From Bacillota bacterium (GTDB taxonomy: Bacteria; Bacillota; Clostridia; Christensenellales; SZUA-584), in assembly GCA_023441905.1 (NCBI GenBank), contig JAEZNC010000244.1:1-13364 (forward strand): a stretch of DNA of 13,364 nt, in the 5' to 3' direction. Each line of letters begins with the position of its first letter. Positions within the stretch are counted from its first letter, which is position 1. Positions 13,033 through 13,364 of this stretch are shown here, piece after piece. Position numbers and translations under genes: made by a program. The notes beneath the pieces are model-generated. The model worked only from the letters and a program-made list of their open reading frames with translations, had not been told where the DNA came from and ran no database searches.

Positions 13033-13364
13033 ATTCTTCCTCGGTCTGCTTCGATTTATCAAACCCCATACTAATGGATATGGCTTCGTCGATGCGGAGC
13101 ATTTCCTTTTCGCTTAGCCGCCCTACTTTTTTGATCAGCCGGGTCTTGTCAATCGTTCTGATTTGTTCAAGCAGAACCACGCTTTTTTCGCTTAGCTTAT
13201 CATTGTCAATGATGATATGCGTCGGAAGGCGTGCCTTGCCAAGATTGGACGTTATGGCTGCCACGATCACCGTTGGACTGAACCGGTTGCCGGTGTCGTT
13301 CTGTATCACAAGCACAGGCCTTATGCCGCCTTGCTCAGATCCGGTAACGGGGTTTAAATCCGCG
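13031..13364 (-). CDS. mazF: MazF/EndoA-type endoribonuclease toxin, 5' partial
   Basis: This is the sequence-specific mRNA interferase of a MazEF-type toxin-antitoxin pair. The visible 110 residues begin ADLNPVTGSEQGGIRPVLVI, inside the protein, so about ten N-terminal residues lie beyond the window edge. The order SEQGG-x-RP-x-LV-x-QND-x-GN-R-FSPTVIVAAIT is the EndoA hallmark, with the catalytic-type Arg in GIRPVLV and Thr in AAIT both present. HIIIDNDKLSEKSVVLLEQI, then RTID, completes the core. The C-terminus has a short acidic extension (GFDKSKQTEEE). The antitoxin would be expected upstream, outside this window. The YitT-family gene follows on the same strand after a hairpin. Confidence 0.93.
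   Translation of the reverse strand, partial: ADLNPVTGSEQGGIRPVLVIQNDTGNRFSPTVIVAAITSNLGKARLPTHIIIDNDKLSEKSVVLLEQIRTIDKTRLIKKVGRLSEKEMLRIDEAISISMGFDKSKQTEEE

Overview
The window looks like a chromosomal segment of an anaerobic Gram-positive bacterium of the Clostridia (Bacillota). The support is a threonine T-box leader in front of thrS, sigma-A promoters of TTGACA/TATAAT type, AGGAGG ribosome binding sites, a YitT-family protein, a MazF of EndoA type, and GC-rich palindromic repeats of a kind I recall from gut Clostridia. I cannot name a genus. No tRNA, rRNA, CRISPR array, transposase or phage gene was seen.

Layout, left half (+ strand). Positions 9-2600 hold a compact operon for bacterial non-homologous end joining: Ku, an ATP-dependent DNA ligase and an archaeo-eukaryotic-primase-type polymerase. 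The LigD activities are split into separate genes and no phosphoesterase domain is present. A promoter overlapping the polymerase stop codon then drives a ~210-nt leader and a short ABC-F ATPase gene (2846-4270). This leader is the most interesting part of the window. It has a four-codon ORF (Met-Lys-Arg-Gln), a segment that can pair either with the end of that ORF or with a downstream segment, and a final hairpin that hides the Shine-Dalgarno and is followed by a T run. This is the architecture of a ribosome-stalling attenuator, as known for antibiotic-resistance ABC-F genes. A secreted peptidoglycan-binding-domain protein and a good terminator follow.

Middle (- strand, read right to left). 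An ECF-type sigma factor (8080-8625) overlaps a two-helix membrane protein, which abuts a zinc-independent MDR oxidoreductase (6716-7666). A separate operon with a consensus promoter encodes an FMN-binding lipoprotein, frameshifted in this sequence, translationally coupled to a DJ-1/PfpI-family protein (5415-5993). Both groups contain redox-type proteins, but a shared function is only inference.

Right part (- strand). thrS (8857-10788) is preceded by a perfect TTGACA-N17-TATAAT promoter and a T-box riboswitch with an ACC (Thr) specifier. About 430 nt separate the T-box terminator from the thrS start, much of it filled by a cluster of palindromic repeat elements, giving a leader of roughly 650 nt. 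Further right are a six-helix HdeD/DUF308-like membrane protein, a YitT-family protein and a MazF-type endoribonuclease cut by the window edge.
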